Shown: positions 1 to 9,206, counted from the stretch's first letter. The stretch: DNA of 64,000 nt from Helicobacteraceae bacterium (GCA_013138865.1 WTBY01000017.1:1-64000); one strand, 5' to 3'. The notes: generated by a model not told the origin, from the sequence alone. A program made the numbers and translations.

Positions 1-41
1 GCAAGTTGTTTTTTTAACTCTTCATGGTTGATTAAACTCAT
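1..41 (-). CDS. 5' end of an unknown gene, running off the window
   Basis: An ATG at 41 on the minus strand, preceded at normal spacing by AAGGA, opens a frame reading MSLINHEELKKQL before the window ends. Only 13 codons are visible, so no family can be named. The Shine-Dalgarno match and clean start make a real gene likely. Confidence 0.5.
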   Translation of the reverse strand, partial: MSLINHEELKKQL

Positions 42-134
42 ATGTAAATCCTTATAAATAATTTACTTGATCACTTTATCAAATAAATCTAATTTTTAAG
101 GTTTACACAGTTATTTTTACACTCTCAAATTGTA

Positions 135-671
135 TTAGTCTTCCCTGTTACTATTTACTAAAAAGGCATTTGTTGGGAAACTAGACAATAAACATGTTGC
201 AACTTCTTTATAGTCAGTTATAATATCTTCTTTTGTTTTACTTGTTGTGTCTTGACCTAATGAGTTGAATTCATCAATCCTTAACTGTAATAATTTTTTT
301 TTACATTCATCTTCAAGCTCAAGATTTTTAATTAATTCTTTATAGTTATCAAGTGTTGCTCTGTGAATATGAGTAAATGCTTTTTTCATATTATCATCAT
401 TATTATTGTTATAAATGATAACATAAGTCATGTGGGAGAGAGCATTAGAAAATTCAATTAAAGCCTGAGATAATATAGTTTTTAATTTACTATAATCTTC
501 TTTATTTTTTTTAGCCCTTTTTGCATTAATCTCTTGTCTATAAAAATCACGATAAGCTAATCCATGTCTATTTAGCAGTGACATTGCCTCGAATAAAAAA
601 GTGTAATTTTTTATAGCATTCTCATTAGTAAATAAATCTAATATATCATCACCCACTTTGGATGGTTGCAC
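135..671 (-). CDS. Hypothetical protein, probably the C-terminal part of a frameshifted gene
   Basis: I do not recognise this 178-residue protein. It is Lys/Asp/Asn-rich and mostly helical in appearance, with no signal peptide or membrane segment. The only in-frame start is a GTG at 671, and no Shine-Dalgarno precedes it. The same frame stays open for 92 more codons upstream (to 947) and reads like normal protein, for example GGRQAYLIYKFLEIFKL, so the true protein is probably longer. Adding one A to the AAAA run near 946-949 would join this frame to an ATG at 976 that overlaps the stop of the upstream 70-residue gene, giving about 280 residues. Whether the shift is a real mutation or a sequence error cannot be told from here. 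Confidence 0.5.
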   Translation of the reverse strand: MQPSKVGDDILDLFTNENAIKNYTFLFEAMSLLNRHGLAYRDFYRQEINAKRAKKNKEDYSKLKTILSQALIEFSNALSHMTYVIIYNNNNDDNMKKAFTHIHRATLDNYKELIKNLELEDECKKKLLQLRIDEFNSLGQDTTSKTKEDIITDYKEVATCLLSSFPTNAFLVNSNRED

Positions 672-976
672 AGATATGACTGTTGGTATTATTTCAACAC
701 TATCATTATGAAGTATATATATGTCAATAACTTTAGAAAAATTACTTAAAACCTTTCGTTTTTCTTCGTTAGTTGCATCAGAAATAATTATTAGTTTGAA
801 AATTTCTAAAAACTTATATATTAAATAGGCTTGACGACCACCTATATTAAAGTTATGACCATTTTCTTCTTTTTTTTCTGTTATAGGACGTAAGGAAACA
901 TAATAGATCTCTTGATAAAAATTTAGAGAATATTTTAAAATATTCTTTTAAGTGCTCTTTTACCACTATTACACAT
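672..976 (-). pseudogene. N-terminal part of the frameshifted gene at 135-671
   Basis: The minus-strand frame of the downstream protein is open from 947 to 672 but holds no ATG, GTG or TTG. A second frame starts at ATG 976 (the sequence ATGTGTAA overlaps the stop of the upstream gene) and runs 13 codons, MCNSGKRALKRIF, before a stop. One extra A in the CTTAAAAG run fuses the two into ...RALKKNILKYSLNFYQE.... I therefore read this as the broken or mis-sequenced 5' third of one gene. Confidence 0.45.
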
Positions 977-1181
977 ATTTGGCTAGAATACTGTTTATCT
1001 CTTTGAGAGGCTTTGAAGTTTCTTGTGAAAGTGATAAGTTTAAATCACCTATATTACCTGTATGCTCATCAAGGTGATCAACAAATAGTAATTTATTATC
1101 TGGAATATGAATAGAACTATCACAGGTAGCAATCAATTCAGAATTATCAAAAAGTCCAGGTTGTTTATGCGTAGTATTCAT
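969..1181 (-). CDS. Small hypothetical protein (70 aa)
   Basis: This is an unrecognised 70-residue acidic protein beginning MNTTHKQPGLFD, with no signal peptide or membrane segment. The ATG at 1181 is preceded by AAGGAA at good spacing, so the start is convincing. Its stop overlaps the reconstructed start of the next gene (ATGTGTAA), which suggests a translationally coupled two-gene operon on the minus strand. About 400 bp of non-coding DNA lies upstream. Function unknown. Confidence 0.55.
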   Translation of the reverse strand: MNTTHKQPGLFDNSELIATCDSSIHIPDNKLLFVDHLDEHTGNIGDLNLSLSQETSKPLKEINSILAKYV

Positions 1182-1585
1182 ATTTTTCCTTAATTATAAA
1201 GTTTTCGTAAATCTTAATAAATGATTTTAGAGCAAATACTAATTAAATATTTTCTATAGTATTGACTATATCAACACTTAAACATTGCGATTATATCATT
1301 AGTTTACGAAAAAAAGTAAAATTCTATATTTTTTTGTAATAAAGAACCAAGGTAAGCTTAAGAAAGCAAAATAAATTTCAAATAGAATTAGCATTTTGTT
1401 AGCCATCAAAACCCTACTAAATTAGCTTTTTCTTATTTTTAAAATTTTACTTTTCTCTCAAAACTATTGGTATATATATTTATGAATTGTTAAGAAGTAG
1501 GGGCAAGGGTATTAACAATGTCAATATAACGATTTAAGAAAACAAAATAACTTTGCGATGGAATTGCCAACTATAATTTCTATAT
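1182..1585. other. Non-coding stretch between the small gene pair and the sensor kinase
   Basis: No convincing gene was found on either strand. It should contain the promoter of the minus-strand small genes. A 17-bp near-identical direct repeat (TTAAGAAAGCAAAATAA at about 1358 and TTAAGAAAACAAAATAA at about 1534) is the only structure seen. Confidence 0.5.
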
Positions 1586-2701
1586 TCACCACTTTAAAGT
1601 AAAACAACTTCCTACTCCAAGTTCTGAAGTAACCTCAACATCTATTTTATACTCTTTAGTGATCTTTTTAACTATATTTAACCCTACTCCAAAACCACCA
1701 GCTAAGCTTGAATTGCGCTCATATAGTTTAAATATTTCTTCTAATTTCTCTTTAGCTATTCCTATACCTTCATCACTTATACTAAATAATCCATCTTTTA
1801 ATATTATGTGAATTGATGTATTTGGCATAGAGTATTTTATGGCATTTGAGATCAAGTTTGAAAATAGTAATTCAACCTGAGACTCTACTGCATTTAATAT
1901 TGACTCTTTTATATCTGTTTTAATAGTTATATTTTTTGCCATTGTAAGCTCTTCATAGTACTCTATACTTCGAAATAGAATTGGTTGAAGATCTAGTACT
2001 TTTGTCTCTTGGTCTACAGAAGAAAAGTTCATATAAGCTAGTGATTGGTAAATTGTATAGAGCTGTTTTGTACTAATAGAAATATTTCTTAAAATTTTCT
2101 CGTCATATATTTTTTTTTGCATAGCTCTTTTAGAACTCATAGTTAGTGCAGTGATAGGTGTGTTTAGTTCATGAGAAATATCTTGAACAAAGTTCTCTAT
2201 TTGACTCATTTTCTCTCGTATTGGTCTCATAAAAAGTTTTGAAAGAATTGATGATATAACAACTATTATTATAAAAACTAAAACCATGATCATAACAACA
2301 TCTACTTGTAGGTTTTCAACTTTTTTATTAAATTCATCAGTTTTTACTACGACATACTCTATATTTAGATGCTCTTGCGTAGCCGTTGATACTAAAATTT
2401 TAAAACCGTCTTTTTCAAAATACTTTTTATTAAACACTTTTCTTTTGCTACTTGGTATTAAAAAATATTCATAACCTATATCTGTGTCAGGAAGAGTTAA
2501 TTTAATATCTCTCATGTGAGCATTTATTACTAGAGCTGAAACTTTGTCTGCTAAATGTTCTAACTTATAGTACGTTATATTCTCTAGTGAGCTCTTTTGT
2601 GCTGAGTAGTACCAATACCCCGATAATAGTACAAACAGTAAAGATGAACCAACATATAGAAACAAAAAAGAGTAAAAAGATTTTTTTTCAAGTTTATTCA
2701 A
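1586..2701 (-). CDS. Membrane sensor histidine kinase, CusS-like role
   Basis: This 371-residue two-pass sensor kinase has a first membrane helix at about residues 9-32, a periplasmic domain of about 100 residues, a second helix at about 134-157, the H-box DISHELNTPITAL with the phospho-acceptor His177, and an ATPase domain with N-box NLISNAIKYS and G-boxes DEGIGIA and GGFGVGLNIV. It overlaps the preceding response-regulator gene by 8 bp, so the two are co-translated. Because the pair is divergent from a CusCBA-type operon, it most likely senses periplasmic copper or silver. That ligand is inferred from context; no metal-binding motif stands out in the periplasmic domain. Confidence 0.9.
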   Translation of the reverse strand: MNKLEKKSFYSFLFLYVGSSLLFVLLSGYWYYSAQKSSLENITYYKLEHLADKVSALVINAHMRDIKLTLPDTDIGYEYFLIPSSKRKVFNKKYFEKDGFKILVSTATQEHLNIEYVVVKTDEFNKKVENLQVDVVMIMVLVFIIIVVISSILSKLFMRPIREKMSQIENFVQDISHELNTPITALTMSSKRAMQKKIYDEKILRNISISTKQLYTIYQSLAYMNFSSVDQETKVLDLQPILFRSIEYYEELTMAKNITIKTDIKESILNAVESQVELLFSNLISNAIKYSMPNTSIHIILKDGLFSISDEGIGIAKEKLEEIFKLYERNSSLAGGFGVGLNIVKKITKEYKIDVEVTSELGVGSCFTLKW

Positions 2702-3341
2702 ATGTATAGCCTTCTGATCTTATATTTACAATATGTTCCTTACCTATATATTTTCGTAGTTGCTTTATTATAGTTCTTACTGCATCATCAGACGGCATTT
2801 CATTATAGTCCCAAAGGTTTTGCAATAATTCGTTAACACTAACAACACGGTTACGATTTTTATAAAGGTAGTGAAGAAGTGCACTCTCCTTTACACTTAA
2901 GGAATAGTTTTTATCTATATTTTTTACGGTTTTATTCTCTATATTAAAAACTATACTAGACGCTAAGTGAATAATCAAATCAAGTCCAAAGTGACGTTTA
3001 ATATTATCCACTCGTTGTGTTAACTCTTCTAAGTCAAATGGCTTTTTAATAAAATCATTTGCACCAGACTCAAAAGCATCTTTTAAATATTTTGTATCAC
3101 TAAAGGCGGTAATAAAAATTGTTGGAGTATTATCACTAAAAGAACGTATATTTTTTAAAAGTGTTATTCCATCACCATCTGCTACATTTATATCAAATAT
3201 ATAAAGGTCATAACTATTTTCTTCACTAAGTAAAAGTGCTTTTTTCATACTATATGTATGTGTCACTTCATACTCTTCTTCTAAAAAGTCTACCAAAATA
3301 TCTGCTAAGACTGTGTCATCTTCAAGGAGTAAAATTTTCAT
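2694..3341 (-). CDS. OmpR-family response regulator, CusR-like role
   Basis: This 215-residue regulator has a receiver domain (acidic pocket EDD near residue 8, phospho-acceptor Asp50 in FDINV, Lys in IKKPF) and a C-terminal winged-helix DNA-binding domain ending in IVNIRSEGYTFE. It is the first gene of a two-gene minus-strand operon with the kinase, and is divergent from the metal-efflux operon across an 86-bp gap. A TATAAT box sits only 5 bp upstream of its ATG and no Shine-Dalgarno is seen, so the message may be leaderless. Control of the efflux operon is inferred from this arrangement. Confidence 0.9.
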   Translation of the reverse strand: MKILLLEDDTVLADILVDFLEEEYEVTHTYSMKKALLLSEENSYDLYIFDINVADGDGITLLKNIRSFSDNTPTIFITAFSDTKYLKDAFESGANDFIKKPFDLEELTQRVDNIKRHFGLDLIIHLASSIVFNIENKTVKNIDKNYSLSVKESALLHYLYKNRNRVVSVNELLQNLWDYNEMPSDDAVRTIIKQLRKYIGKEHIVNIRSEGYTFE

Positions 3342-3427
3342 AAAGCATTATAACACATGACTCTACTCACAAACACCACACAAACAAACAGTAAAATTCT
3401 TTTATAACAAAAACTAAAGGACAAAAA
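3342..3427. promoter_or_regulatory. Divergent promoter region of the metal-efflux and regulator operons
   Basis: The 86-bp gap holds two 11-bp-phased copies of CACAAACA (3368-3375 and 3379-3386), the spacing expected for a tandem OmpR-family regulator site. On the plus strand TATAAC (3403-3408) could be the -10 of the efflux operon, followed by AAAGGA before the ATG at 3428. On the minus strand TATAAT lies immediately before the regulator start. Binding by the adjacent regulator is an inference. Confidence 0.5.
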
Positions 3428-3808
3428 ATGAAGACAGTAGCAAAGATATTTATACTAGCTATTCTAGGAGTTAGTTTACTTCAAGGTGCAGCATTTGAAA
3501 AAGTTGCAAAATCAAGAACTACTCAAGTAGAGTTAAGTTCTGAAAAACCATTAACTACTGGTAACAACACTATTGACTTAGTTGTAACAAATGAAAAACT
3601 TAACGGTGCTAAAGTAACTATGAAAGTATTTATGCCAGCAATGCCGGGTATGCCTTACATGGAAACTACTAGCGAAGCAAAAGATTTAGGTAATGGAAAA
3701 TATAGAGCACACGTAAACCTTTCAATGGGCGGAACATGGCAAGTACATATATTTATTACACCTAAAAATGGCAAAAAAATAAGAGCAAAAACTTCAATAA
3801 ATATCTAA
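3428..3808 (+). CDS. Periplasmic YtkA/FixH-like protein, first gene of the efflux operon
   Basis: This 126-residue protein has an N-terminal signal peptide (about residues 1-20) and a single beta-sandwich domain with the methionine-rich signature FMPAMPGMPYM and the C-terminal SMGGTWQVHIFI motif of YtkA-like/FixH-like domains. Such small domains are often found with copper-handling or cytochrome-oxidase assembly genes. The Met-rich loop suggests Cu(I)/Ag(I) binding in the periplasm. It starts the operon (AAAGGA ribosome site) and lies 10 bp ahead of the TolC-like gene, so a metallochaperone role feeding the pump is a reasonable inference. Confidence 0.75.
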   Translation: MKTVAKIFILAILGVSLLQGAAFEKVAKSRTTQVELSSEKPLTTGNNTIDLVVTNEKLNGAKVTMKVFMPAMPGMPYMETTSEAKDLGNGKYRAHVNLSMGGTWQVHIFITPKNGKKIRAKTSINI

Positions 3809-3818
3809 AGGTTTAGCT

Positions 3819-5012
3819 ATGAAACTCTATATTTTAATTTTTTTACCGGTGTTGTTATTTGGTGAGACATTAACAACGCTTATAGAGAATGCAAAAAACT
3901 CTCACACATCTCTTGAAACTATCAAACAAAGAGTTGCTACTCTAAATAATGAGTACGATATAAGTAGAAATTTTGAAGACCCTAGTCTCTCTTTTAATAT
4001 TAGTGATATACAGTTCGCTGATCCAATGAATCGTGGTTTAGAAGCTATGCAGTACTCATCAATATCATTAAAACAAAAAATTCCATATTTCGGTAAAAGA
4101 GATGCTAATTCAAAAAAAGTTGATGCAAAAAAAGATGAAATTACTTTGAGTTTAGAGCTGAGTAAAGTTAAACTTGTTGAATCAATTAAAACTACGGCTT
4201 ACTCAATTTGGCAAATTGAAGAGATATTGAAAATTACTAATGAATATATTGACTTAACCAAACACAATATAGAACTCTATTCTAACTATGGAAGTAATGA
4301 TACAAAGTCACATATGAGCATTATGTCTGCTGAGATGACTCTCTCAGAGTTAAAAATAAAAAAGAGTCAACTAAGTAACTCACTTATGGGCTTTTACAAA
4401 AAGTTAAGTTATCTAAGTGCTATGAATGTGAAAAGTCTTGAATTAAACATGAGTGTTAGCACTCCGAAAACTATAGCTTTTTATATTAACTCAAAAACTA
4501 CTAATTTATCTTATAAATTAAAAGAGGCTTCACTTAAAGTAGCTAATGAAGATATAAAAGTAAAAGAGTTAAGCTCTGCTATAGATCCTATAGTTCAAGT
4601 TGGCTATTACTATCGTGAAAAATATAAAGACTATGCAAATATTGGTATCTCTTTTTCGGTACCACTATATGGAACTCAAAGCTCTAGGACTATGATCTCT
4701 AAGAAGTTGGCATTATCGTCCAAAAGTGAAGTTACTGATCTTAGTGGTCTATTAGTTTCACAAATAAGTCAAACTCATGCATCTCTTATAAACTTTTACG
4801 ATATTTATAACATTATTCAAAATCAGAGTATGCCACAAATTGAGCATATGTTTGAGCTAAGTTCTAGTTATGTTAAAAATGGTGAAGAGTTACTAATATA
4901 TATTAGTTTATTAGAAAAAAAATTATCTTTAGATGAAAAAAATATTGAAGTAATTGCAAACTTTCATAAAACAAAAGCTATTTTAGGTGCACTTATAGGA
5001 GAGAGTAAATGA
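3819..5012 (+). CDS. TolC-family outer-membrane efflux protein
   Basis: This 397-residue protein with a signal peptide (MKLYILIFLPVLLFG) has the long helical repeats and the motif ISLKQKIPYFGKRDA typical of the CusC/TolC outer-membrane factor family. It should form the trimeric channel through which the RND pump exports metal. Its stop overlaps the start of the membrane-fusion gene by 4 bp (ATGA), indicating coupled translation. It is shorter than CusC of enterobacteria, as is common in this phylum. Confidence 0.85.
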   Translation: MKLYILIFLPVLLFGETLTTLIENAKNSHTSLETIKQRVATLNNEYDISRNFEDPSLSFNISDIQFADPMNRGLEAMQYSSISLKQKIPYFGKRDANSKKVDAKKDEITLSLELSKVKLVESIKTTAYSIWQIEEILKITNEYIDLTKHNIELYSNYGSNDTKSHMSIMSAEMTLSELKIKKSQLSNSLMGFYKKLSYLSAMNVKSLELNMSVSTPKTIAFYINSKTTNLSYKLKEASLKVANEDIKVKELSSAIDPIVQVGYYYREKYKDYANIGISFSVPLYGTQSSRTMISKKLALSSKSEVTDLSGLLVSQISQTHASLINFYDIYNIIQNQSMPQIEHMFELSSSYVKNGEELLIYISLLEKKLSLDEKNIEVIANFHKTKAILGALIGESK

Positions 5013-5980
5013 AAAAATTAATTCTTATCGGACTTGTTTTCATGTCTGCTTACGCTAAAGAAGCAACGATCAAACAACTTTTTAATGTTCAAACAGTAAA
5101 AGTAAAAAGTAGTTTAACGGCTATGAGTTTAAAAAGTTACGGTTTTATAAAAATTGATGAGTCAAAAGTTTATGACGTTGCGCCAAGGTTTAGTGGTTTT
5201 GTAGAAACACTGTATGCTGATAAACTTTACAAAAAAGTTTCCAAAGGCGAAGCTCTTGTAAAAGTATATTCACCTGAAGTATTAAAAGCAAAAGATGAGT
5301 ATTACAACTCAGTTAAATATGCAAAAAATAAGAGTATGTTAAAGAGTGCAAAAGGTAAACTTGAATTACTAAACATTCCAAAAAATGAGTTAAATAAAAA
5401 GAGATCTAACTTTACTACTATAGTCTCCCCAGAAGATGGCTATATATTTGAAAAATCAATTAATCACAACTCAGCATTCAACGCAAAAACAAATATATTT
5501 AAAATAGTTAATATTGATACGCTTTGGGTTGAAGTTAAAATTCATCAAGACCAATTTAGCAAAATTTCTAAACTTGACACATTCGAGCTAACAACACCAG
5601 CTTATAAACAGATATTTAGTGGAACAAACCAAGGCATATACCCTATTATAAGTGAAAAAGATGAAAGTTTTACTTTGAGACTTGAAGTTGACAACAAAAA
5701 AGGGCTGCTAAAGCCTGGTATGTATATGAGTGTAAATATGAGTCAAGCTAAGAAAGATTATTTAACTCTTCCTTCAACCGCAATTATTAGAAAAAATGGT
5801 ACTTTTTACGCTTTTATAGTAGGTGAATATGAAGGTGAATATGAACCTATAGAAGTAGATTTGGAAGTATTAAATAAAGATACATATATCATAAAAAGTA
5901 CCCTAGTAGAGGGTGATATAGTTGTAGACAATGCATTATTTATGATGGATAGTGATGCACAAATAAACGGTTTATATTAA
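5009..5980 (+). CDS. cusB: Periplasmic adaptor (membrane-fusion) protein of heavy-metal RND efflux, CusB-like
   Basis: This 323-residue protein with a signal peptide has the barrel-sandwich (lipoyl-like) halves around residues 50-90 (VAPRFSGFVETLYADKL...VSKGEALVKVYSPE) and 130-165 (SPEDGYIFEKSI), a short hairpin between them and a beta-barrel domain after them. This is the arrangement of CusB-type adaptors that join the inner-membrane pump to the TolC channel. It is short for the family and lacks the longer N-terminal metal-binding extension; the separate YtkA-like protein encoded upstream could supply that function. It overlaps the TolC gene and lies 10 bp before cusA. Confidence 0.85.
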   Translation: MKKLILIGLVFMSAYAKEATIKQLFNVQTVKVKSSLTAMSLKSYGFIKIDESKVYDVAPRFSGFVETLYADKLYKKVSKGEALVKVYSPEVLKAKDEYYNSVKYAKNKSMLKSAKGKLELLNIPKNELNKKRSNFTTIVSPEDGYIFEKSINHNSAFNAKTNIFKIVNIDTLWVEVKIHQDQFSKISKLDTFELTTPAYKQIFSGTNQGIYPIISEKDESFTLRLEVDNKKGLLKPGMYMSVNMSQAKKDYLTLPSTAIIRKNGTFYAFIVGEYEGEYEPIEVDLEVLNKDTYIIKSTLVEGDIVVDNALFMMDSDAQINGLY

Positions 5981-5990
5981 AGGCTAAAAA

Positions 5991-8900
5991 ATGATTGAGA
6001 AAATAATAGACTTAAGTATAAAAAATAGGTTTGTAGTTTTACTAATAACTATATTTCTAGCCTTTAGCTCTTTTTGGGCTGTAAAAAATACACCACTTGA
6101 TGCTATTCCTGACTTATCACCACCACAAGTAATTGTGCAAGTTAATTGGGCTGGACAATCTCCTGAGATCATAGAAGAACAGGGTACATACCCTCTAGTT
6201 TCTCAATTTTTAGCAATTACTAATATTGATACTGTTCGTGGTTTTTCAACTTATGAAAACTCTCTAATTTATATAATTTTTAAAGAAGGAACTGATCTAT
6301 ATTGGGCTAGAAGTAGAGTTTTAGAACAGTTGGCTTCCATAACTTCTAAACTACCAAATAATATGGAAGTATCATTAGGTCCAGATGCTAGTGGAGTTGG
6401 ATGGGTTTACGAATATGCACTACGATCAAAAACTAAAAACTTAAGTGAGCTAAGATCATTACAAGACTACTACTATAAATATGCTCTTTTAGGAGTTGAT
6501 GGAGTTAGTGAAGTAGCTTCAGTTGGTGGTTTTGTACCAACATACCAAATAAATGTGAAAAATGATGTTCTAGTTAGATATAACTTAAGTATTCAAGATA
6601 TTGTAAAAACAATTAAGAATAATAACAATGATACTGGTGGAAGAGTTGTCATACAAAATGGTTATGAGTGGATGGTTCAAGCAAAAGGCTACATAAAAGA
6701 CCTAGACAATATCCGATCGCTAAGAGTTACTACAAAAGCTGGTATACCAATAACTATAGGAGACATAGCTAGAGTAGAGTTAACTCCATCTGCTCGTAGA
6801 GGAGTCGCTGAGTTAAATGGAGAGGGCGAAGTTGTCGGCGGAATTATTATGGTTAGGTACGGTGAAGATGTCTACTCTACTATAAAGCGTATAGAAAAAA
6901 AGCTAGATGAACTAAAAGTTAAAGATGTAGAACTAATAGAAGTTTATAACCGCTCAGAACTAATAAATAAAGCAGTAGACACTTTAAAATATACACTTAT
7001 AGAAGAGAGTATTATAGTGATAATTGTTATAGCTCTGTTTCTGATGCATTTTAGATCATCTTTAATAGTTATTATTATTTTGCCTATCACAATAGGAATT
7101 ACTTTTTTACTTATGAAAATATTTGGTATTGACTCTAATATTATGAGTTTAGGAGGAATAGCGATCGCTATCGGTGCAATGGTTGATGCTACTATTGTGA
7201 TGATCGAAAATGCTCATAAGACAATTATTAAACTTGAAAAAATCAAAGGTTCTTCACTAAGTAAAAATGAAAGATTTAGTGCTATTACTGACTCCTCTAA
7301 AGTGGTTGGACCTCCTATATTTTTTGCACTTTCACTTGTTGTTGTCTCATTTCTACCTATTTTTGCCCTTTCAGGACAAGAGGGTTTACTGTTTACTCCA
7401 CTAGCTTTTACTAAAACATTTGCTATGCTCGTTGGAGCAATACTATCTATTACGCTAGTTCCTATTTTAATGCTTTACTTTGTAAAAGGTAAAATTTTAA
7501 GTGAAGATAAGAACCCTATAAACAAATTTTTTATTTTTCTTTATACACCAGTAATTACTTATAGCATAAGGTTTAAGTACATAGTTATGGTTGCAGTTGT
7601 TCTTTCACTTGGCTATATTTATCCTGTTTATAAAGGTTTAAAGTGGGAATTCATGCCTCCATTAAATGAACTAAGTATTATGTACATGCCTGTTACACCT
7701 TACGGTATAAGTGTAGATCAAAGTAAAATACTTACTCAAAAAACAGATGCAATTATAAAGTCTTTTCCAGAAGTTGAAATAGCTTTCGGAAAAGGTGGAA
7801 GGGCAGATTCTGCAACTGATCCTGCACCTTTGGGTATGATTGAGACTATCATAACCTTTAAACCTCAAAGTGAGTGGCGAGAGGGAATGAGCTATAAAAA
7901 GTTAATGGATCAACTAGAAGAAGCTCTTCAAGTACCTGGTCTTATAAATTCATGGACCTACCCAATTCGTGGTAGAATTGATATGTTACTTAGTGGCATA
8001 AGAACACCTCTTGGCATAAAACTATATGGTGAAAATGATGCTATTTTACAAAAGTATGCGAAAGAGATCGAGACTACTTTAAGATCATTTAACAAGACTC
8101 TTTCAGTTTTTGCTGATCAAGCTAGTGCTGGTTATTACCTTGACATAAACATAAAAAACGACTCAATAGCTAGGTACAATATAGACAAGAATTATATATT
8201 AGAGTATATTTCAAGTGCTGTTGGTGGTATGAAAATTTCTACTATGTATAAAGGTATAGAGAGATACCCAATAGCTATTCGCTTTGAAGAAGAGGAGAGA
8301 AGAACACTAGACTCACTTAAAAATATAATGATTAAAACTTCACTAGGCTTTGTTCCATTAAGTACTTTTGCTGAGCTAGAGTACAGAGAGAGTGCCTCAG
8401 TAATAAAAAGTGAGATGGCATCACCTGTTACTTTTATTTATATAACTCCTAAAGTAGGACTAAGTGCAACGGAATACAAACAAGAGGCTAAAGATCTGTT
8501 AAAAAATATAGACTTTCCTACGGGTTACTACATAGAGTGGGCAGGACAAAGTGAATACTTAGACTCAGCAATGCAAAAAATAGTGTGGATAGTACCTTCA
8601 GTTTTAATAGTAATTTTAATTTTAATATATTTTGCACTCAAAGAGTTTGTACCAACACTTATAGTATTTTTCACTCTGCCGTTTGCTCTACTTGGTGGCT
8701 TAATTTACATAGATATACTTAACTTTAATGTCTCAATAGCCGTAATAGTCGGTTTTCTAGCTCTACTAGGAGTCGCTGCCGAGACAGCCATAGTTATGAT
8801 CGTATACCTTCAAGAAGCTGTAGCAGAGTCTAAAAAGAAATATCGTGAAAAATTTAATGAAAAGAATTTAAGAGATGCTATTTACGAAGGAGCAGTTGCA

Positions 8901-9107
8901 AGACTAAGACCAAAACTAATGACAGTTTTTGCTATTTTAGCAGGTTTACTCCCGATCATGTTTACAAATGGTGTTGGTAGTGAAGTGATGCAAAGAATCG
9001 CAGCACCTATGATCGGTGGAGTTGTAACGTCAGCACTCTTAAGCCTTATAATTATCCCTATACTTTATGAGACTTATGTAAGAAAAAAAAGTTTTAAATT
9101 AAGTTAA
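5991..9107 (+). CDS. cusA: Heavy-metal efflux RND transporter, CusA family
   Basis: The 1038-residue inner-membrane pump has the full RND architecture: a membrane helix near residues 10-30, two large periplasmic loops and two groups of transmembrane helices. The CusA-type signatures GRADSATDPAPLGMIET and WTYPIRGRIDMLLSGIRTP are present, as is the proton-relay acidic residue in GAMVDATIVMIENAHK (Asp399). It should use proton motive force to export Cu(I)/Ag(I) or related ions through the adaptor and TolC-like channel encoded upstream. The 3' end (9024-9107) is repeated at 11152-11235 with mostly synonymous differences, and the stop overlaps the remnant of a convergent mqnA 3' end. Confidence 0.95.
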   Translation: MIEKIIDLSIKNRFVVLLITIFLAFSSFWAVKNTPLDAIPDLSPPQVIVQVNWAGQSPEIIEEQGTYPLVSQFLAITNIDTVRGFSTYENSLIYIIFKEGTDLYWARSRVLEQLASITSKLPNNMEVSLGPDASGVGWVYEYALRSKTKNLSELRSLQDYYYKYALLGVDGVSEVASVGGFVPTYQINVKNDVLVRYNLSIQDIVKTIKNNNNDTGGRVVIQNGYEWMVQAKGYIKDLDNIRSLRVTTKAGIPITIGDIARVELTPSARRGVAELNGEGEVVGGIIMVRYGEDVYSTIKRIEKKLDELKVKDVELIEVYNRSELINKAVDTLKYTLIEESIIVIIVIALFLMHFRSSLIVIIILPITIGITFLLMKIFGIDSNIMSLGGIAIAIGAMVDATIVMIENAHKTIIKLEKIKGSSLSKNERFSAITDSSKVVGPPIFFALSLVVVSFLPIFALSGQEGLLFTPLAFTKTFAMLVGAILSITLVPILMLYFVKGKILSEDKNPINKFFIFLYTPVITYSIRFKYIVMVAVVLSLGYIYPVYKGLKWEFMPPLNELSIMYMPVTPYGISVDQSKILTQKTDAIIKSFPEVEIAFGKGGRADSATDPAPLGMIETIITFKPQSEWREGMSYKKLMDQLEEALQVPGLINSWTYPIRGRIDMLLSGIRTPLGIKLYGENDAILQKYAKEIETTLRSFNKTLSVFADQASAGYYLDINIKNDSIARYNIDKNYILEYISSAVGGMKISTMYKGIERYPIAIRFEEEERRTLDSLKNIMIKTSLGFVPLSTFAELEYRESASVIKSEMASPVTFIYITPKVGLSATEYKQEAKDLLKNIDFPTGYYIEWAGQSEYLDSAMQKIVWIVPSVLIVILILIYFALKEFVPTLIVFFTLPFALLGGLIYIDILNFNVSIAVIVGFLALLGVAAETAIVMIVYLQEAVAESKKKYREKFNEKNLRDAIYEGAVARLRPKLMTVFAILAGLLPIMFTNGVGSEVMQRIAAPMIGGVVTSALLSLIIIPILYETYVRKKSFKLS

Positions 9108-9206
9108 TTTCCAAAATTTGTTTAAACCTTTAAGTGCTTTGTAGTCTAGTTCGTAACTAATGTGTTCTAAATAGTGCAGAATATCTTTTTTAGATACTTC
9201 TGTTTT
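9024..9206. repeat. Left copy of a 183-bp direct repeat (cusA 3' end + mqnA 3' end)
   Basis: It matches 11152-11334 at an exact offset of 2128 bp with about a dozen mismatches counted by eye, most of them in the first 35 bp. In this copy the cusA part belongs to the full-length gene and the mqnA part is a truncated remnant; in the right copy it is the other way round. The two copies enclose the accessory genes at 9487-10503. Confidence 0.9.
9099..9206 (-). pseudogene. mqnA: 3' remnant of mqnA
   Basis: On the minus strand this encodes the last 35 or so residues of the MqnA found intact at 11227-11868 (KTEVSKKDILHYLEHIS through to FWKLT and stop), with one Ile-to-Val change. Similarity ends abruptly at 9206. 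It shows that cusA and mqnA were once direct convergent neighbours. Confidence 0.85.

Noticed and set aside
946-949. Programmed -1 frameshifting at CTTAAAAG
   Set aside because: It does not match the X XXY YYZ slippery pattern and no downstream stem-loop was seen; a mutation or sequence error is simpler.
1358-1550. 17-bp near-identical direct repeat in the non-coding stretch
   Set aside because: Only two copies in very A-rich DNA, with no clear link to a promoter or insertion.
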